64,000 nucleotides of DNA from Chryseobacterium sp. JJR-5R (GCF_034047335.1 NZ_CP139137.1:3906001-3970000), one strand, 5' to 3'. Counted from the stretch's first letter, positions 8,848-18,523 are shown. Numbers and translations are program-made. Notes: generated by a model from the sequence alone, not told the origin.

Positions 8848-9448
8848 CCTGGTCCTTCTGCTTTGCTTTTCCTGTACAGCTTACCGGTTGAATGATGTAA
8901 AAAAAGTTTTAGGGACTCAACAGACCGTTGAAAACCTGTATTTTTCTTCCCGTGAAGATTATGTGTATAAATGCAGGATGGATATTTATAAGAACCCCGT
9001 AAGCGGAATCCTGATCATCAAAAAGCTTAATGAACACACGCACCGCGTCGTCTTAACTTCGGATTTCGGAAATAAATTAATTGATTTTGAAATTTCAGAG
9101 GGCAGTTTTAAGCTTAATTATGTCCTTCCTGATCTTGATAAAAAAATCGTTATTAACTTTCTGAAAAATGACTTTCAGGAACTCTTAAAAAGACAGTATC
9201 CCGTAAGCGAAACCTTTGAGAACGAAAACTCTAAAATTTACCTTTCGAAGACTGGTAAAAAGGCTTATTACCTTTTCTTCAGCAAAGAAAACGGCTTTCT
9301 GAAACAAATGGTTTATACAAAAAACAACAGGGAAAAAATAGATTTTACTTTTGATGCAAAAAAACATATCTTCGCAGACAGCCTGAACCTTCAGCATAAA
9401 GATTTTAAAATCACGATCAAGCTCAACCAGATCACCGAGACAGAATAA
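8813..9448 (+). CDS. Lipoprotein, possible LolB-like partner
   Basis: This 211-residue protein has a signal peptide ending in a lipobox-like LCFSC (Cys about 21). The mature part is rich in beta-strand patterns and charged residues, with no motif I can name. It starts within the LolA-like gene, so the two are coupled. A LolA/LolB-like pair is a reasonable reading, with the lipoprotein receiving cargo at the outer membrane, but the sequence does not prove it. Confidence 0.72.
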   Translation: MRRFLLQISVYSLVLLLCFSCTAYRLNDVKKVLGTQQTVENLYFSSREDYVYKCRMDIYKNPVSGILIIKKLNEHTHRVVLTSDFGNKLIDFEISEGSFKLNYVLPDLDKKIVINFLKNDFQELLKRQYPVSETFENENSKIYLSKTGKKAYYLFFSKENGFLKQMVYTKNNREKIDFTFDAKKHIFADSLNLQHKDFKITIKLNQITETE

Positions 9449-9559
9449 CAGTATGGAAATTTTTTTCTTATTGATCCCGGCAGGGTCCGATCATGGACCA
9501 TACAAATGTGCTTTTTCAGGCAGGTGTTTATTATACATTTAATATGAAAAAATAATTTT

Positions 9560-9940
9560 ATGCAGACCATCCTTACAGACTTTTACCATTTAAATTCGTA
9601 CGAGAAAACAGAGGGCGGAAGCTTCATTGCCTATATTTCGCTGAACAAGGACCATGAGATTTTCAAAGGCCATTTTCCGGGTAACCCTGTAACGCCGGGA
9701 GTCTGTATGATGCAGATTGTAAAAGAGCTGACGGAAGAATATACCGGTAAACAATTATTTCTGAAATCCGCCTCGAACGTAAAGTTTATGGCCATCATCA
9801 ATCCCTACGAAACACCTGAGCTGAAGCTTCAACTGGATATTAACGAAGATGAAGATCATGTTAAGGTGAAGAATACCACGTCTTTTGGCGGCACTATTGC
9901 ATTAAAAATGTCAGTCAACTATCAAAAATTGCCATCATGA
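9560..9940 (+). CDS. 3-hydroxyacyl-ACP dehydratase-like hotdog protein
   Basis: This 126-residue protein has a FabZ/FabA-type motif GHFPGNPVTPGVCMMQ containing the active-site His. It probably dehydrates 3-hydroxyacyl-ACP intermediates and so creates the conjugated double bonds of the polyene chain, like ApeI/ApeP dehydratases. With FabG (17708-18439) and the ketosynthases it completes an elongation cycle lacking an enoyl reductase, as expected for a polyene. It overlaps the next gene by 4 bases. Confidence 0.88.
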   Translation: MQTILTDFYHLNSYEKTEGGSFIAYISLNKDHEIFKGHFPGNPVTPGVCMMQIVKELTEEYTGKQLFLKSASNVKFMAIINPYETPELKLQLDINEDEDHVKVKNTTSFGGTIALKMSVNYQKLPS

Positions 9941-10413
9941 AGCTTATTTTCTCATTACTTACAGTTTTTTTCCTTTTCCTCCAGTCGGGTCTTGAATCTT
10001 TAAGGAACAGTTATGCCAAGGCAAATTCATCAAATGCCGGCACCGAGGCTTTCATTGCCACAGCCGAAAAAACTTCCGGATCTGATCCTGTGATACAGGG
10101 CTATAAAGCTGCTGCTCAGATCATGAAAGCGAAAATTGCCAAAACTGACAGGAAAGCGATGGTAAAATCCGGTGCCACAAACCTGGAAAACGTAATCAAA
10201 GCCCATCCTTCTGATATTGAATTGAGGGTAATCCGGTTAAGCATCCAGGAAAACATCCCGAAAATTGTAGGATACCGGGGAAGCCTTAAGGAAGATAAAA
10301 CCTATATTCTCAACAATTACGGGAAACAGGGTGCTGCAATGAAAAATTATATCAAAAGATTTGCAGCACAATCCAAGACCATGACGCCTGAAGAACGGGC
10401 AGCATTAAAATAA
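9937..10413 (+). CDS. Conserved hypothetical secreted protein of the cluster
   Basis: This 158-residue protein has an N-terminal signal peptide (LIFSLLTVFFLFLQSG). The mature part is basic and probably helical, with Ala/Lys-rich stretches suggestive of a small TPR-like fold. I do not recognise a catalytic motif. It overlaps the dehydratase gene by 4 bases and is followed after 4 bases by the glycosyltransferase, so it belongs to the operon. A periplasmic accessory role is inferred only. Confidence 0.7.
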   Translation: MKLIFSLLTVFFLFLQSGLESLRNSYAKANSSNAGTEAFIATAEKTSGSDPVIQGYKAAAQIMKAKIAKTDRKAMVKSGATNLENVIKAHPSDIELRVIRLSIQENIPKIVGYRGSLKEDKTYILNNYGKQGAAMKNYIKRFAAQSKTMTPEERAALK

Positions 10414-10417
10414 AATA

Positions 10418-11608
10418 ATGATCCGGACCCATGCTGATGTAAAACAGGCCATTTCTGAAAGGAAAATCTGTGTTTTGATCCCCACCTATAACAATGCAAA
10501 AACCCTGAACCGGGTTATTGATGGTGTACTGGAATATACGGATGCGGTCATTGTTATAAATGACGGATCTACCGACGCCACACCTCAGCTTTTAACGCGC
10601 TACTCGCAGATTACCACTGTTACCCTACCCGAAAACAAAGGGAAAGGAAATGCCCTGAAAAAAGGGTTCAGGAAAGCTGAAGAATCAGGCTATCATTATG
10701 CCATAACCATTGATTCGGATGGACAGCACTATCCTGATGATATTCCGGTTTTTGTAGAGGCACTGCTGGATGAGCCGCAGGATGTCCTGCTTATCGGGAA
10801 CAGGAATATGTCTCAGGACGGCATTCCGAAAAAAAGCAGCTTCGGCAACCGGTTCTCTAATTTCTGGTTTTGGTTTGAAACGGGAATCAAGCTGGAAGAT
10901 ACACAATCCGGCTACCGGCTCTATCCCCTGCATAAAATTCCTAAAAAATATTTTACTCCGAAATTTGAATTTGAAATTGAGATCATCGTAAGGACAGCAT
11001 GGAGACACGTTCCGGTAAAAAATGTTCCGGTAAAGGTGTTGTACGATCCTGCAGAGCGGGTTTCGCATTTCCGGCCGTTCAAAGATTTTACAAGGATCAG
11101 CATCCTCAATACGATACTCGTTGTCATTACTTTGCTTTACATTATCCCGAGGAACTTTATAAATAATTTCAGGAAAAAGAGTTTTAAAAGATTTATTAAG
11201 GAAGATGTACTGCAAAGCGACGGAAGCAACCGCACGAAGGCATTTTCCATTGCACTGGGTGTATTCATCGGGTTGTCGCCTTTCTGGGGATTCCATACAT
11301 TTCTGGTGATTTCACTTTCTGTACTGTTCAAGCTGAATAAAGTACTGGCTTTTGTATCTTCCAATGTCAGCCTGCCGCCGTTTATCCCTTTTATTATTGC
11401 AGCTTCACTGTTTCTGGGTTCGCCGTTTACAGAAGGCAGCAGCAATATCCTGAGCCAGGACCTGAATTTTAAACTGATAAAAAACAACCTCGTGCAGTAT
11501 CTCATCGGAAGTATGATTTTAGCAACGGTCATGTCCGCCGTTTCATGGGTTGCCGTTTTTATTTTCCTGAATAAAGTGAACCCTGAAAATAATAATACCT
11601 TTAAATAA
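10418..11608 (+). CDS. Glycosyltransferase family 2 - DUF2062 fusion protein
   Basis: This is a 396-residue, two-part protein. Residues about 18-230 are a dolichyl-phosphate-mannose-synthase-like GT2 domain with IPTYNN, INDGSTDA and DSDGQHYPDD (metal and nucleotide-sugar binding). Residues about 270-390 are a DUF2062 membrane domain (ALGVFIGLSPFWGFHTF) with about three hydrophobic segments. It may transfer a sugar to a lipid carrier or to the pigment. It is the last plus-strand gene before the convergent arm. Confidence 0.9.
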   Translation: MIRTHADVKQAISERKICVLIPTYNNAKTLNRVIDGVLEYTDAVIVINDGSTDATPQLLTRYSQITTVTLPENKGKGNALKKGFRKAEESGYHYAITIDSDGQHYPDDIPVFVEALLDEPQDVLLIGNRNMSQDGIPKKSSFGNRFSNFWFWFETGIKLEDTQSGYRLYPLHKIPKKYFTPKFEFEIEIIVRTAWRHVPVKNVPVKVLYDPAERVSHFRPFKDFTRISILNTILVVITLLYIIPRNFINNFRKKSFKRFIKEDVLQSDGSNRTKAFSIALGVFIGLSPFWGFHTFLVISLSVLFKLNKVLAFVSSNVSLPPFIPFIIAASLFLGSPFTEGSSNILSQDLNFKLIKNNLVQYLIGSMILATVMSAVSWVAVFIFLNKVNPENNNTFK

Positions 11609-11645
11609 GTTTGCGAATTGCCGTATCTGCGGGAAGTTTGTTTAA

Positions 11646-11670
11646 AATTAAGCCTGAACAGGCTTTACAA
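11646..11670. terminator. Weak hairpin between convergent arms
   Basis: A 6-bp stem, AAGCCT (11650-11655) / AGGCTT (11660-11665) with a GAAC loop, sits between the GT2-DUF2062 gene and the convergent C45-type gene. The flanks are A/T-rich on both sides (TTTAAAAT and TACAAAT). It may act as a modest bidirectional terminator; the U-tract is poor. Confidence 0.4.
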
Positions 11671-11677
11671 ATAATCC

Positions 11678-13372
11678 TTACTTGAGCTTTTTTAATGTTT
11701 TCCTCAGGTACCCTTCAACATTTACCTTATCCGGGACCGTGGTAATTTCCTTGGTTAAAGCTTTTTCAAATTCGGTTTTTGCCTTGGAATATTCTTTTTG
11801 ATTGAAATAGTACTTTCCGGACTGATAATAAACCAGCCAGAAATCAGGATTTAAAGACTGATAATGTGCCATAGCTTCTTCACCAATCCTTTTTTCTTTA
11901 TCATTAGCAGCACTTTCGATCTGTGAACTCAGCTTTCTGTATTCTTCATAATTTTTAAATTCCTGAGAACCTGCAAAAGAATCCCTTGGAATATTTAAAT
12001 CTGACCTGGAAAATGTACCGTTCCTTAACCTTTTATCAGAAAAAATTTCATTTAAGTCATAACACACAAATTCACCGAGCTGATAAGGATCCGATGAAAC
12101 CCACGCCAGTTTTTTCCGGGGCGAAAAAATCACGGCATGATGCGCCAGGAGCTGGTTAATTGCTTTCTCGTTCCCGTAGCCGATCTTCTCGCCTTTAAGT
12201 CCTGATTTATTCCGTAAGACTGAAGCCATTTTCTCAGGGTTGAGCTTTTTATATTCCTGCAAAAGTTCCTGAAGCTTTTCATAACGGTATTCCGAGTGGC
12301 TTTCTGCCTTGTGCTTCCGGTTCCTTTTATCATTTTTGTAAGCCTCAGACTGAAAATGATTGGTGCAGAACACCTTGCCTGAATTCTGAACGCTGTACAC
12401 CCCGAAATGATCCGGAGACACTTCAATAACTACGGCATTTTTATCATTTGCACTTCCCACGAGAATGGATTCTGATACAAAAACTTTTCTTTTTTTCGCA
12501 ATGGCTACCGCTTCATCAATCGTTGCTGCGTATTGCAGGATTTCCCTTGTTACCAGAGATATCGGCGTTTTGGCGGCTAATGGGATTTTTGATTTCCCGG
12601 CATTAATCGTCACCGTTATGCCTTCTTTATTCATCCCTGAAACCACGCCGATCATTCCCGGCCAGCTTACCGACATATAAGGGATTCCGTTTTCCGGTTC
12701 CACAAATTCGATGAGCTTATTTTTGGCAAAGTCATCGCCTGCATAAAAGTCGAAATTACGCCCGATCAGCAAATCGCCGTCTTCGGTATTTTCATTCCAT
12801 ACCGCGAGCGAAGTACAGCCTACCATCATCAGGTCCTGCATAGCATGGCCGATATCATGGGCACCGTGAAGGTAAAAAGTCCGGAGGTATTCCGGAGCAA
12901 TGAAATTATACCGGTCTGATGCGTATCGTGATAACCCGTATAGCTCCGCCTGAAAATCTTCGCGGACATTCAGATACATTTTGCGGTTGTACCATTTCAG
13001 GAAACCCCTTAACAGGTTTTGTTTAAACTTTGACGGCACCAGGCCTTCCACTTTCGAAAAAAAGATTTCTTCCTGCTTCCGCATCAAGTCCCGGGTCAGT
13101 GCCCCGTTATTATACCCCAGCTGCAGAGGATTCCCTTTAATATACAGTTCCCAGAGCTGTTGCGGGTTCTTTGTCAGGTAATTCTGCTTAAAACTGAACG
13201 TGGAATCATTGATCTTATTAACCTGAGGAATTTCCAGTGAATACGGTTGTACATCAGGAATGTGCCGTATTGATTTCTGTATTCCGCATGAGGTGAGGTG
13301 AATGACAATCAGTGCGTAAAACAAAGCTTTCACAATATCATTCCGGTAAGGATACCTGTTATTTTTATTCAC
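11678..13372 (-). CDS. C45-family autoproteolytic acyltransferase/hydrolase, lipoprotein
   Basis: This 564-residue protein has a lipobox (HLTSCG, Cys29), indicating export and lipid anchoring. An Ntn-hydrolase domain follows, with the likely autoprocessing site MMVGCTSLAVW (nucleophile Cys186) and downstream LLIGRNFDFY and GVVSGMNKEGITVTINAG, as in acid ceramidase/penicillin acylase-like C45 proteins. The last 80 residues look TPR-like. It may cleave or form an amide/ester bond, for example in joining the two flexirubin halves, but this is inference. It overlaps the CrtI-like gene by 8 bases. Confidence 0.85.
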   Translation of the reverse strand: MNKNNRYPYRNDIVKALFYALIVIHLTSCGIQKSIRHIPDVQPYSLEIPQVNKINDSTFSFKQNYLTKNPQQLWELYIKGNPLQLGYNNGALTRDLMRKQEEIFFSKVEGLVPSKFKQNLLRGFLKWYNRKMYLNVREDFQAELYGLSRYASDRYNFIAPEYLRTFYLHGAHDIGHAMQDLMMVGCTSLAVWNENTEDGDLLIGRNFDFYAGDDFAKNKLIEFVEPENGIPYMSVSWPGMIGVVSGMNKEGITVTINAGKSKIPLAAKTPISLVTREILQYAATIDEAVAIAKKRKVFVSESILVGSANDKNAVVIEVSPDHFGVYSVQNSGKVFCTNHFQSEAYKNDKRNRKHKAESHSEYRYEKLQELLQEYKKLNPEKMASVLRNKSGLKGEKIGYGNEKAINQLLAHHAVIFSPRKKLAWVSSDPYQLGEFVCYDLNEIFSDKRLRNGTFSRSDLNIPRDSFAGSQEFKNYEEYRKLSSQIESAANDKEKRIGEEAMAHYQSLNPDFWLVYYQSGKYYFNQKEYSKAKTEFEKALTKEITTVPDKVNVEGYLRKTLKKLK

Positions 13373-14900
13373 TTTTATTTTTATTAAGCATTTGCATTAA
13401 CCTGCCGTCCACCACTTCCTTGCCCAGGATTTCAGCGCAGGTATTGAAAGCGCCGATGGTACAGCCTAAAATCCCGTGCATATTTACGGACTGGCCCGTA
13501 AGAAACAGGTTATCGATCTTGGTTCGCGGAGAAACCATTGTTTTCAGAGGGTTCTCCGAATTTTTGCTGTAGCCGTACATATTCCCTTCAAAACTCCCGA
13601 TATAATCCCGGTAAGACAAAGGTGAAGAAGTATACATCCGTTTTACGGACTTTCTTAAATCCGGAATTTTTTTCTCTAAAGCGCTCAGCATTTTTTCTGC
13701 TTTCCCGGCTTTGAACCTTTCGTACAAAACTCCCCTTTCCTGCTCTTCCGTTACCGTATTAAAGGTATTTTCCCATTCTTTCACCTCATCAAAATCCATA
13801 TAGGAAATGGCGGTCAGGCTTTCTGCAAACCCGGGATGGTGTTTGGACGGCGTACAGGAAAGCATATAAGTTTCCGGCCAGGAGTCTTTATCGTAACGGT
13901 ATGCATTCCAGACCAATTCCTGTGATGAAAAATGATAGATGTTGTAATTGAAATTAGAGATCGTCCTGGGCTTTAACACAAAGTAAACACTGAAGCATGA
14001 GGAAACGGGCTCCCAGCTTAAGACCCTGTTCAGAAAAGATTTCTTTAATCGTTCCTCACCGATCAGCCGGACCATGGAACGGATTTCAATATTGGAAATA
14101 AACTGTTTTGCCGAATACTTTTTTCCTGCTTTCGTTTCAACCCTTGTTATGCAGTGATGTCCATCAAAAATCAGCCGGGAAACTTCAGCATGTTTGTGAA
14201 CTTCAGCCCCGTACTGCCGCAGCTTCCTGATCAGCAGCTTTGAAATCCGGCTTCCTCCTTGTACGCATTTATAGGCACTCTGTATATAAGAATTTACGGT
14301 TAAGGCATGTACATAAAACGGAACGTTTTCAGAATTGCCGGCATATAAAAAATTGGACCCGAGCAATACGGACTGCAGTTTTTTGTCTGAAATAAGCGAC
14401 TCGACGAATCTTTTGGTATTCAGATGGAGAATCTCCTCATTATACCGGTCTTCGCCCACTACATTATATCTCGGGAACTGATTACAGATCCGCTGTATCT
14501 CTTCACAGTAATTTTCCAGATTGTCCCTTTCTCCAGGAAAATATTCAGATAACTGTTCAACAAAATTTTTATAGCCCTGCGCGTGGGGATATTCAGTTGC
14601 ATCGTCCCCGAAAGTAATTTTATCATAACCGTCCTCATTCATTTTCTGAAGTTCCAGATCATCCATGATTTCCAGATAGGAGAAAAAGCGGTGGAGGTTC
14701 TGCCCTTCGGAAAGCCCGCCGAGATAATGCACGCCGGTATCGAAAATAAGCTTATCCCGGGAAAAGGTCTGCAGGTTTCCGCCATACTGGTTGTTCTTTT
14801 CCAGCACACAGACTTTCCGTCCCTCTTTGGCTAAAATAAGAGCCGAAACGAGCCCGCCCAATCCGCTGCCGATTACCAGTATATCAAATTCTTCTTTCAA
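13365..14900 (-). CDS. NAD(P)/FAD-dependent oxidoreductase, phytoene desaturase (CrtI)-like
   Basis: This 511-residue flavoprotein has an N-terminal Rossmann dinucleotide motif (VIGSGLGGLVSALILAKEG) and the downstream conserved Glu (VCVLEKN). Its C-terminal FAD-binding segment is LFLTGQSVNMHGILG. The family includes phytoene desaturases and carotenoid isomerases and oxidases. Here it may oxidise or isomerise the polyene or an aromatic ring. It is the upstream gene of a two-gene minus-strand transcription unit; 224 bases separate it from the acyltransferase gene. Confidence 0.9.
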   Translation of the reverse strand: MKEEFDILVIGSGLGGLVSALILAKEGRKVCVLEKNNQYGGNLQTFSRDKLIFDTGVHYLGGLSEGQNLHRFFSYLEIMDDLELQKMNEDGYDKITFGDDATEYPHAQGYKNFVEQLSEYFPGERDNLENYCEEIQRICNQFPRYNVVGEDRYNEEILHLNTKRFVESLISDKKLQSVLLGSNFLYAGNSENVPFYVHALTVNSYIQSAYKCVQGGSRISKLLIRKLRQYGAEVHKHAEVSRLIFDGHHCITRVETKAGKKYSAKQFISNIEIRSMVRLIGEERLKKSFLNRVLSWEPVSSCFSVYFVLKPRTISNFNYNIYHFSSQELVWNAYRYDKDSWPETYMLSCTPSKHHPGFAESLTAISYMDFDEVKEWENTFNTVTEEQERGVLYERFKAGKAEKMLSALEKKIPDLRKSVKRMYTSSPLSYRDYIGSFEGNMYGYSKNSENPLKTMVSPRTKIDNLFLTGQSVNMHGILGCTIGAFNTCAEILGKEVVDGRLMQMLNKNKSE

Positions 14901-15124
14901 GGAATGTGCTTTCTTTTATAGTTGAGAAATCAATAAATCAGGAATTAAATTGTACAGTCTTTTATATTGTTTAAAACAGGCTGTATCATGCAAGCCTCTC
15001 TAAAATGGCAAAAATAATTTGTATACCAAATGGTTATAAATGAAAAAACTACCGACTGATTATAATTTGATCCTAATTTTCTGAGTTTTATATATTAGTA
15101 TTTCAGGAAGTAAAAGTAGGAAAT

Positions 15125-16009
15125 TTAATCAACATCATCCCAAAAATCAAAGTAATTGAACCATTGAAGGGGATATTTGCTGATCATGGATTCAAGATTG
15201 CGGGTATACGAGTGCAAAAGCCCTTGTGCATCCCGCTTTTTAACGTTCTGCGCGACCCTTGCATATAAATGGTAATGAAGGTTTTTCTCTTTCATCACAT
15301 GGACGTACACTACCGGGACACCCAGCCTGGAAGCAATGAGAAAAGGGCCGGCAGGAAATTTCGCACTTTTGCCGAGCAGATCTCCTTCAAGATATTTTGA
15401 GCCTTCGAAATAGCGGTCACCGGTAAAACAGATCAGTTCATTTTTAGATAACGCCTCATGGATATCAAAGATATGGGACATGTCCTCTTTTACGTAGATG
15501 AATTTGATACTGCTTTTCTTAACGGAAACGCTTTCAAGGTATTCTTTGATCACCGTTACTTCCTGGTCGGTTGTTACCAGGTTGATCTGACAGTCAAAAT
15601 CGATATCTGCAAAAAAATGTTCCGCTATTTCAAAATTCCCGATGTGGGCACTGATCAGGACGCCGCCTTTTTTTTCAGCTAAAAGGTTCCTGAGGTTTTC
15701 AATACCGTCAAATTCATAGGTGTATCTGTCTCTTAAACCGGTGGAAATTGCGGTTTTATCAATCAGGACCTTGCCGAAGGTAAAGTAACTCCTGAATACG
15801 GAAATTTTTGTTTTGCGGGAACTGTAGTTAAGACGGTTTTTAAAGTAATGTGCAATATAAAGGTTGCTTTTTTTCTCGAACAGGAAATAATAGGTGGCAA
15901 CAAAGTAAAGAACGGCATATGAACTTCTTACGCCGATATTTCTAATACACCACACGAATATTTTATATCCTAAAATAGTGCCTTTAGATTTACCTTTCCA
16001 CTTATTCAT
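15125..16009 (-). CDS. Lysophospholipid/lipid A acyltransferase (LpxL/HtrB) family protein
   Basis: This 294-residue protein has an N-terminal membrane segment (about 20-45) and the acyltransferase signature as HIGNFE, a variant of HX4(D/E), at about residues 121-126. Later motifs include FTGDRYFEGSKY and GPFLIASRLGVPVVYVHV. LpxL-type enzymes move acyl groups from ACP to a hydroxyl. In flexirubin clusters this enzyme is a candidate for esterifying the ACP-bound aryl polyene, consistent with the ACP gene just upstream. Confidence 0.88.
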   Translation of the reverse strand: MNKWKGKSKGTILGYKIFVWCIRNIGVRSSYAVLYFVATYYFLFEKKSNLYIAHYFKNRLNYSSRKTKISVFRSYFTFGKVLIDKTAISTGLRDRYTYEFDGIENLRNLLAEKKGGVLISAHIGNFEIAEHFFADIDFDCQINLVTTDQEVTVIKEYLESVSVKKSSIKFIYVKEDMSHIFDIHEALSKNELICFTGDRYFEGSKYLEGDLLGKSAKFPAGPFLIASRLGVPVVYVHVMKEKNLHYHLYARVAQNVKKRDAQGLLHSYTRNLESMISKYPLQWFNYFDFWDDVD

Positions 16010-16135
16010 CGTATCAGTTCAGCAATGTATCGGTTAACAGTATACAGTATAATGATTGGTTTTAACTTAAAAAATATAGCAGGCTGCTAAATTGTCTGTT
16101 GTTATGGTTAATTCAAAGTAAATTTTTATCGATAA

Positions 16136-16390
16136 CTATGCGTTTTTTTCAGTGATTTTATTCTCAATGGTTGAATAGAAATCTTCAAAAGTAATGATCT
16201 GCTTAAAATCAGCTTCGCCCAGCTTCACTCCGAAATTGGATTCAATGACCACTACCAGGTCAATATAATCCAGGCTGTCTAAGCCCAGCGTTTTTTTAAA
16301 ATTAGCCTCATTGCTGATTTCATCACCGTCAACTTCAAATTCACTAACTAAAAAGTCGTTGACCGTTGCAACAATTTTTTCCCTTTCCAT
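16136..16390 (-). CDS. Acyl carrier protein
   Basis: This 84-residue acidic protein has the phosphopantetheine site GLDSLDYIDLV. It is the second ACP of the cluster and lies 3 bases downstream of a ketosynthase gene and upstream of the acyltransferase gene. It may carry a different intermediate from the plus-arm ACP (for example the starter unit or the finished chain), though nothing in the sequence decides this. Confidence 0.95.
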   Translation of the reverse strand: MEREKIVATVNDFLVSEFEVDGDEISNEANFKKTLGLDSLDYIDLVVVIESNFGVKLGEADFKQIITFEDFYSTIENKITEKNA

Positions 16391-16393
16391 GTT

Positions 16394-17614
16394 TTATTTA
16401 AATTTTTTAACGATTAATGCAGAATTGGTTCCTCCGAATCCGAAAGAATTGGACAAAAATACATCAATTTTTTGACTTTTTGTTTCAGCGACCAGATTTA
16501 TCTTTTTCGCCTCATCATCAGGATTTTCCAGGTTGATATTCGGTGCTATAAAATCATTCTGCATCATCAGGATAGAATAGATCACTTCGCTTGCCCCTGC
16601 CATCCAGCATTCGTGGCCGGTCATTGATTTGGTAGAGCTTACCGGGACCCCGCCACCGAAAATTTCATAAATCGCCCTGGCCTCATTGGCATCGCCAATC
16701 GGTGTAGAGGTTGCGTGGGCATTAATATAATCAATGTCTTCTGCCGCTAACCCCGACTGTTTCAAAGCGCGTTCCATTGCCAGCGCAGGGCCGTCCACAT
16801 TGGGTGTGGAAATATGGCCTCCGTTTGAGGAAAAGCCGTACCCGACAATTTCGGCAATAATATGGGCTCCTCTTTTCTGGGCAGATTCCAGGCTTTCAAC
16901 AATCAGGGATGCCGCGCCGCCGCTTGGGATCAGCCCGTCCCTTCCTGAATCAAAAGGCCTCGATGCTTTTGCAGGCTCGTCTTCCCGGACCGAAAAAACG
17001 CCCAAGCCGTCAAAGCTGGCCATGGAATATTTATTGGTTTCCTGTGCCCCGCCGCAAATAATCATCTCCTGAAAGCCGTTCTTTATCATCATATAAGCCA
17101 GGCCTAATGAGTGGGAACCGCTTGCGCAGGCGGCACTGATGGTAAGATTAATGCCCGTTAGTTTAAAAATTGTGGAAAGGTTCATGGTTACCGTAGAGTT
17201 CATGGATTTAAAAATGGCTCCCGAACCTATTAAGGTGGTATCTTTTTTTTCTCTCGCAATATCAATGGATTCTACAACGGCCTGCGAAACACTGTCGTTT
17301 CCGTATAAAATCCCGACTTCGTTGCGATCCAGGAAATCCTGATCAATGCCTGCCTGACGCAATGCATCAAGCGTGGCAACATATGCGTATTCGCTTTCTT
17401 CACCCATGCTTATGCGCTGCCTCCGGTTCAGAAGGTTTTTAAGGTCGGGTTTCGGGACTACGCCGGTAAGCCCTGACCTGAAGCCGAATTCTTTTCTTTC
17501 ATCCACCAGAACAATCCCGGACTTCCCCTGATAAAGAGATTCTTTTACCTCTTCCAAAGAAGTCCCGATGCAGGAATAAATCCCCATTCCGGTAATTACA
17601 ACCCTGTTTTCCAT
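16394..17614 (-). CDS. Beta-ketoacyl-ACP synthase (FabF/FabB-like)
   Basis: This 406-residue ketosynthase has Cys163 in ISAACASGSHS, a His in NAHATSTPIGD and a His in KSMTGHECWMAGAS. The usual HGT is HAT here, but the catalytic His is kept, so it should be active. It starts with the canonical MENRVVITGMGIYS. FabG lies 93 bases upstream and the ACP 3 bases downstream. It may be the elongating or priming enzyme on this arm. Confidence 0.92.
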   Translation of the reverse strand: MENRVVITGMGIYSCIGTSLEEVKESLYQGKSGIVLVDERKEFGFRSGLTGVVPKPDLKNLLNRRQRISMGEESEYAYVATLDALRQAGIDQDFLDRNEVGILYGNDSVSQAVVESIDIAREKKDTTLIGSGAIFKSMNSTVTMNLSTIFKLTGINLTISAACASGSHSLGLAYMMIKNGFQEMIICGGAQETNKYSMASFDGLGVFSVREDEPAKASRPFDSGRDGLIPSGGAASLIVESLESAQKRGAHIIAEIVGYGFSSNGGHISTPNVDGPALAMERALKQSGLAAEDIDYINAHATSTPIGDANEARAIYEIFGGGVPVSSTKSMTGHECWMAGASEVIYSILMMQNDFIAPNINLENPDDEAKKINLVAETKSQKIDVFLSNSFGFGGTNSALIVKKFK

Positions 17615-17707
17615 GTTATTAAATTTAACAATATATCAGGATAACAATGTAATAATAATTTTAATCGGTACACTGGTAAATTGTTATAGTAGTACATTAT
17701 TTCACTA

Positions 17708-18439
17708 TTACGAATAGATTCCTCCGTTAATATTAATTACTTCCCCTGTAATGTACGATGATTTTCCAGAAGCCAGGAACGCTACGAGATCTGCCACTTC
17801 TTCAGCTTCCCCGAACCTGTTGACCGGGATCATTGCTTTTAATTCATCTTCATTGAATTCCTGGGTCATATCCGTCCTGATAAAGCCGGGTGCGACGGCA
17901 TTTACCGTGATGTTTCTTTTGGCCACTTCCTGAGCCAAAGCTTTTGTAGCACCCACCAAAGCCCCTTTCGCTGCAGAATAGTTGGTCTGGCCTGCCGTTC
18001 CTTTTACTCCTGATACGGAAACCATGTTGATGATCCTGCCGTATTTGTTACGCAGCAGTTTTTGAATAAAGAAATTCGTTACGTTAAAGAATCCGTTCAG
18101 ACTGGTGTTAATCACCGCATTCCAGTCTTCACTCGGCATCCACATAAACAATCCGTCTCTGGTAATCCCTGCGTTATTGATAATCACCTCAACCACATCA
18201 TCCGTATGCGCCTCCTGCCATTGTGTTAAAACCGTTTGGGTTTCCTCTGCATTTCCTACATCGAACTTAAGAATTTCTCCGGTAGAGCCCAATTCTTCAA
18301 CTTTGGCCAGTGTTTCTCTTGCCGCCGCTTCATTTGAAGTGTAGTTGATCAGGATATGGTATTTTTTCTCTTCCGCGAGTTTTATACAGATGGCACTTCC
18401 GATTCCTCTTGAGCCGCCCGTTATGATTGCACATTTCAT
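17708..18439 (-). CDS. fabG: 3-oxoacyl-ACP reductase (FabG-like SDR)
   Basis: This 243-residue short-chain dehydrogenase has the cofactor motif TGGSRGIG, the NNAG motif, and the catalytic Ser-Tyr-Lys set in MVSVSGVKGTAGQTNYSAAK. Length and motifs match FabG (NADPH-dependent). It would reduce the 3-keto group after each condensation, before the hotdog dehydratase acts. It is probably a pathway-dedicated paralogue (ApeQ-like), not the primary fatty-acid enzyme, judging from its position. Confidence 0.92.
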   Translation of the reverse strand: MKCAIITGGSRGIGSAICIKLAEEKKYHILINYTSNEAAARETLAKVEELGSTGEILKFDVGNAEETQTVLTQWQEAHTDDVVEVIINNAGITRDGLFMWMPSEDWNAVINTSLNGFFNVTNFFIQKLLRNKYGRIINMVSVSGVKGTAGQTNYSAAKGALVGATKALAQEVAKRNITVNAVAPGFIRTDMTQEFNEDELKAMIPVNRFGEAEEVADLVAFLASGKSSYITGEVININGGIYS

Positions 18440-18523
18440 GTGTTTTGTTTGTTTTTTGTTTTTAGTTTTTACGTTTTTTCCGGTCCCGCTGCATTCAGTA
18501 AAGACCGTTTGTTACAGGAAAAG

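Noticed and set aside
10685..11296. 203-codon antisense frame inside the GT2-DUF2062 gene
   Set aside because: The sense strand has clear GT2 and DUF2062 motifs; the antisense product resembles no protein.
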